Shown: piece by piece, positions 61,179 to 64,000 of the stretch | Layout: every line of letters begins with the position of its first letter | How positions within the stretch are numbered: the first letter of the stretch is position 1 | Assembly: GCF_001571305.1 (NCBI RefSeq) | Contig: NZ_BCTN01000002.1 | Span: 310,001 to 374,000 of the forward strand | Reading direction: 5' to 3' | Source of the DNA: Erwinia persicina NBRC 102418 | GTDB taxonomy: Bacteria > Pseudomonadota > Gammaproteobacteria > Enterobacterales > Enterobacteriaceae | Length of the DNA stretch: 64,000 bases | The notes under the pieces: model-generated | What the model was told of the DNA's origin: nothing | Databases searched by the model: none | The model's input: the letters and a program-made list of their open reading frames with translations, nothing else | Made by a program: the position numbers and the translations under genes

Positions 61179-61517
61179 TTAGTCCGCCGTTTTCAACTGC
61201 TCACCTAAGGCTTTTTCGCAGCCCGCCGGCGTGTTAGCCTGGCGACGCTGTTCCGGCGAGAGCGCCAGCCAGCCGTCAACGACCTTCCCGGCCACCTCGC
61301 TGTCAAAATCGGTTTTATTCAGCGAGGAAGAAGAGTGACTGCGCATGTGCATATCGTTGAGCTGTTGCAGGTAGGCGTCACGGGAAGCGTCCGGCTGGGC
61401 AGACGCGGTGGTACACAGCAGGCTGACATAGCGGGCCTCCTCAGAGGGGGTGCCTGTCTCAGCCGCGATGGCTGTGCCCGCTATCATCAGTGTGGATAAA
61501 AGCAGAATGATTTTCAT
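61179..61517 (-). CDS. Small exported hypothetical protein, 112 residues
   Basis: I do not recognise it. MKIILLLSTLMIAGTAIAAE is a clear signal peptide (cleavage near A18/A19). The mature 93 residues are mostly polar helix with two cysteines (LLCTTASAQ and PAGCEKAL) that could form a disulfide. ATG at 61517 has AGGAG upstream. It lies between the phosphoketolase and yjfF on the same strand, with about 80 and 135 bases on either side. Periplasmic location is expected. Confidence 0.75.
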   Translation of the reverse strand: MKIILLLSTLMIAGTAIAAETGTPSEEARYVSLLCTTASAQPDASRDAYLQQLNDMHMRSHSSSSLNKTDFDSEVAGKVVDGWLALSPEQRRQANTPAGCEKALGEQLKTAD

Positions 61518-61652
61518 AATGGCTCCTTACCTAAAAGAGTAAGGATAGAAGAGATAAACCGCTTTTGCTGGCCGTCCGCTCCGGGCAACGGTTGCGCCGC
61601 CGCCGGGGGAACGGAGCGAGCCGGCCCCAAGGCCGGCTCGCTCCGTCTGACA

Positions 61653-62636
61653 TCAGACCAGCCGCTTGACCGGCGCATTTTGCTGGCGATCCCACATCAC
61701 CGTCAGCAGGCGCTGCAGCGCAATAAACGCAAACAGCAGCACGCCAATGGCAATTTTGGTCCACCAGGAACTCAGGGTGCCGTCAAAGTTAATCCACGTC
61801 TGGATCAGCCCCTGAATCAGCACACCGAACAGCGTACCCAGTACGGTGCCGACCCCGCCAGACAACAGCGTACCGCCGATCACCACCGAGGCGATGGCAT
61901 CCAGCTCCACGCCCATTCCTGCCAGCGCATAGCCTGCAGAGGTGTAGATGGAGAACACAATACCGGCCAGCGTCGCCAGCCCTGAAGAGAGCATATAGAT
62001 ACGCACCGTGGTACTGCGGGTGGAGATGCCCATCAGGCGGGCAGAGGTCGCATTCCCACCGATGGCATACACCTGATTACCAAAACGGCTGCGGTGCGCC
62101 AGTAAAATGCCCAGTGCCACGACCGCCAGCATAATCACCGCCAGCAGACTCAGCCGCCCGCCGCCGGGAATTTTCCACGCCATCGATGACAGCGTGGCAT
62201 ACAGCGGGTGGTCGATAGGTAAGGAGCTTTCCGCTACCAGATAACTGCAGCCGCGCAGGAAGAACATACCGGCCAGGGTAATAATAAATGCCGGGATCTT
62301 CAGCGCATCGATCAGCCAGCCCATAAAGGCCCCGAACGCCGTGCCCAGGGTCATCACCAGGGCAAATGCCAGCCAGGGGTCAACGTGGAAGTCGCCAATC
62401 AGACGCGCCAGAAACACCCCGGTAAAGGCAATGACCGCGCCCACCGACAGATCGATGCCGCCGGAGAGGATCACAAAGGTCATCCCGACGGCGATAATGC
62501 CCAGAAAGGCATTATCCGTCAGAATATTGGCAATCACCCGCGTGGATGCAAAGCCAGGATACTGGCTGAGGCAGAACAGATAACCTGCGACAAACACCAG
62601 CAGGGTGATCATTAACGGCAGATGGCGTTTAATCAC
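61653..62636 (-). CDS. yjfF: Galactofuranose ABC transporter permease YjfF
   Basis: 327-residue RbsC/AraH-type permease with about ten helices and the motif '[18 protein letters not shown]'. Sequence follows E. coli YjfF (331) nearly throughout. It overlaps ytfT by 8 bases, so translation is coupled. With YtfT it forms the channel of the YtfQRT-YjfF importer, which takes up galactofuranose in E. coli. Confidence 0.95.
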   Translation of the reverse strand: MIKRHLPLMITLLVFVAGYLFCLSQYPGFASTRVIANILTDNAFLGIIAVGMTFVILSGGIDLSVGAVIAFTGVFLARLIGDFHVDPWLAFALVMTLGTAFGAFMGWLIDALKIPAFIITLAGMFFLRGCSYLVAESSLPIDHPLYATLSSMAWKIPGGGRLSLLAVIMLAVVALGILLAHRSRFGNQVYAIGGNATSARLMGISTRSTTVRIYMLSSGLATLAGIVFSIYTSAGYALAGMGVELDAIASVVIGGTLLSGGVGTVLGTLFGVLIQGLIQTWINFDGTLSSWWTKIAIGVLLFAFIALQRLLTVMWDRQQNAPVKRLV

Positions 62637-63648
62637 GGCGATGCCCTCGTTTGAACAGTTGAATAAAGCGTGGAGACTGCAGCAACAGAACCAGCATCAC
62701 GACCACCGCCTTCACCACCTGATTCAGTTCGGGGGGGAAACCGGAGAGTAAAATCCCGGTGTTCATAGCCTGGATAATCAGCGCGCCGATCAACGACAGC
62801 ATCAGGTTAAAACGCCCCCCCATCAGCGACGCCCCGCCGATAACCACGGCAAGGATGGCATCCAGCTCCAGCCACAGCCCGGCATTGTTGGCGTCAGCAC
62901 CGCGAATATCTGCAGCGACGATCAGCCCGGCCACTGCCGCGCACAGTCCGCTTAATACGTACGTGCTCATCACCACCAGCCAGCCATTGACGCCCGCATT
63001 GCGTGCTGCGCGCAGGTTGATGCCGACCGCCTCGATAAACATGCCCAGCGCGGTTTTACGCGTCAGCAGCCACACCAGCAGTGCCAGCGCGAGGGTGATC
63101 CATACCGGTACTGGCAACAGCAGGAGCGTCCCGCTGCCCAGACGTGCCAGGGCATCGCTGTCGAAGGTGACAATCTGCCCCTGAGTAATCAGCTGCGCAA
63201 TACCGCGCCCCGCCACCATCAGGATCAGCGTGGCCACAAAGGGCTGGATTTTCAGCAGTGCCACCAGCACGCCGTTCCACAGCCCGCAGAGGATGCCGCT
63301 ACCGAGCGTCACCAGGATGATCACCGGCAGGCTGTGCCCGGCAACGGTCAGGGTGGCGGCAGTCGCCCCGGCAATGGCCATCACCGCCCCTACCGACAGG
63401 TCAATCCCCCCGGTGGCAATCACCAGCGTCATACCAATCGCCAGAATCGCCACCGGGGCCGCGCGGTTCAGAATATCAATCGGGCTACCGAACAGACGTC
63501 CATCCTGCAAGTGGATGGCAAAGAAGTTATTCGCCACCAGGCTGTCAATCAGCAGCACCAGCAGCAGTGCGCCAATCTGCGGTAAACCGGGCGGTAGTTT
63601 TCGTTTTAACATCGGTGATTTCCCCGCCATCAGATGCGATTCAGGCAT
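62629..63648 (-). CDS. ytfT: Galactofuranose ABC transporter permease YtfT
   Basis: 339-residue permease, partner of YjfF. It has '[44 protein letters not shown]' and '[36 protein letters not shown]', nearly as in E. coli YtfT (341); the N-terminal 25 residues diverge. ATG at 63648 overlaps the end of ytfR by 8 bases. Confidence 0.95.
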   Translation of the reverse strand: MPESHLMAGKSPMLKRKLPPGLPQIGALLLVLLIDSLVANNFFAIHLQDGRLFGSPIDILNRAAPVAILAIGMTLVIATGGIDLSVGAVMAIAGATAATLTVAGHSLPVIILVTLGSGILCGLWNGVLVALLKIQPFVATLILMVAGRGIAQLITQGQIVTFDSDALARLGSGTLLLLPVPVWITLALALLVWLLTRKTALGMFIEAVGINLRAARNAGVNGWLVVMSTYVLSGLCAAVAGLIVAADIRGADANNAGLWLELDAILAVVIGGASLMGGRFNLMLSLIGALIIQAMNTGILLSGFPPELNQVVKAVVVMLVLLLQSPRFIQLFKRGHRRD

Positions 63649-64000
63649 GTTGTTCTCCCCCTGCGGCTATCGCATTCACGATCGCCGCGACGGAGAGCTG
63701 TTCCAGTGGTATTTCAGCCACCTGCTGCCGATCGCGCAGGATCACCACGCGATCTGCATAGCCGACCAGTTCCTCCAGCTCTGAGGAGATCACCAGCAGT
63801 GCCAGACCGTCGGCGCACAGGGTTTCAATCAGGCGGATGATCTCGGCGTGGGCCCCGACGTCGATACCGCGTGTCGGCTCATCCAGGATCAGGAACTGGG
63901 GCTTTGTCACCAGCCAGCGCGACAGCAGGACTTTTTGCTGATTGCCGCCGGAAAGGAGTTCCACCGGCTGTTCTGCATCCGGGGTACGGATGCCGAGGCT
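63641..64000 (-). CDS. ytfR: Galactofuranose ABC transporter ATP-binding protein YtfR, C-terminal part (cut by window edge)
   Basis: The last 119 residues of the second ATPase domain: signature LSGGNQQKV, Walker [16 protein letters not shown] and the switch region [19 protein letters not shown]. The frame is open to the window edge at 64000, so most of the gene, and probably ytfQ before it, lie outside. Start is not visible. Confidence 0.93.
   Translation of the reverse strand, partial: SLGIRTPDAEQPVELLSGGNQQKVLLSRWLVTKPQFLILDEPTRGIDVGAHAEIIRLIETLCADGLALLVISSELEELVGYADRVVILRDRQQVAEIPLEQLSVAAIVNAIAAGGEQHA

Overview
This window looks like about 64 kb of a gamma-proteobacterial chromosome of the order Enterobacterales. 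Protein after protein is a clear but not identical match to Escherichia coli families (PntAB, YdgH, RstAB, HrpA, AzoR, YdbH, DbpA, ZntB, Mlc, Tus, FumC, ManA, MalIXY, Add, AraABCFGH). The gene order and the accessory genes (M32 carboxypeptidase, XFP phosphoketolase, araC at the end of araFGH) suggest an Erwinia/Pantoea-type (Erwiniaceae) genome rather than Escherichia or Salmonella; that assignment is an inference from memory. I found no insertion sequences, prophage, CRISPR array, rRNA or tRNA. The window holds tus and a Ter site (37208-37230), so it lies in the replication terminus region.

Layout. 1-8000: pntB (cut by the window edge) and pntA, ydgH, the antiporter arcD/ydgI, a small unknown gene, and the RstA/RstB two-component system. 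8000-11300: an M32 carboxypeptidase just behind rstB, then the acid-shock gene asr with a good RstA box, the 26-27 residue membrane protein ydgU, and the secreted protease ydgD. 11400-19400: hrpA, azoR and the envelope lipid-transport operon ydbH-ynbE-ydbL. 19500-26900: ldhA, a DUF333 lipoprotein, an MgtC-like membrane protein, a small monooxygenase, dbpA, ttcA, the anaerobic small RNA fnrS, zntB, and three small genes that long-ORF calling misses or overextends. 27100-30600: a beta-glucoside operon bglF-bglB behind an RNA antiterminator/terminator switch, with no linked antiterminator gene. 30600-37100: bioD2, mlc, ynfL, ynfM, then a LysR/quinone-oxidoreductase pair. 37200-42700: Ter, tus, fumC, manA, ydgA. 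42700-50500: an unknown 449-residue protein, then malI/malX/malY, add and ydgJ. 50500-61100: an arabinose island with araFGH-araC divergent from araB-araA, no araD, and a phosphoketolase convergent with araA. 61200-64000: a small secreted protein and the galactofuranose-type ABC importer genes yjfF, ytfT and ytfR (cut by the window edge).

How the parts fit. Envelope/acid stress: RstAB sits about 1.6 kb from its known target asr. Anaerobic metabolism: fnrS under an FNR-type box, ldhA, pntAB. Sugar uptake: Mlc, a BglF-type PTS, MalX, arabinose and galactofuranose ABC systems. The order follows the E. coli terminus (pntAB-ydgH-ydgI-rstAB // tus-fumC-manA-ydgA-malIXY-add-ydgJ), but about 29 kb of genes found elsewhere in the E. 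coli terminus is inserted between rstB and tus, while folM, ydgC, fumA and uidABC are absent.

Most unusual signals: the orphan bgl antiterminator RNA, the arabinose/phosphoketolase arrangement without araD, twin perfect-core palindromes at the add promoter, two small-protein genes sharing an 11-base sigma-S-like promoter element, and the unknown 449-residue protein.
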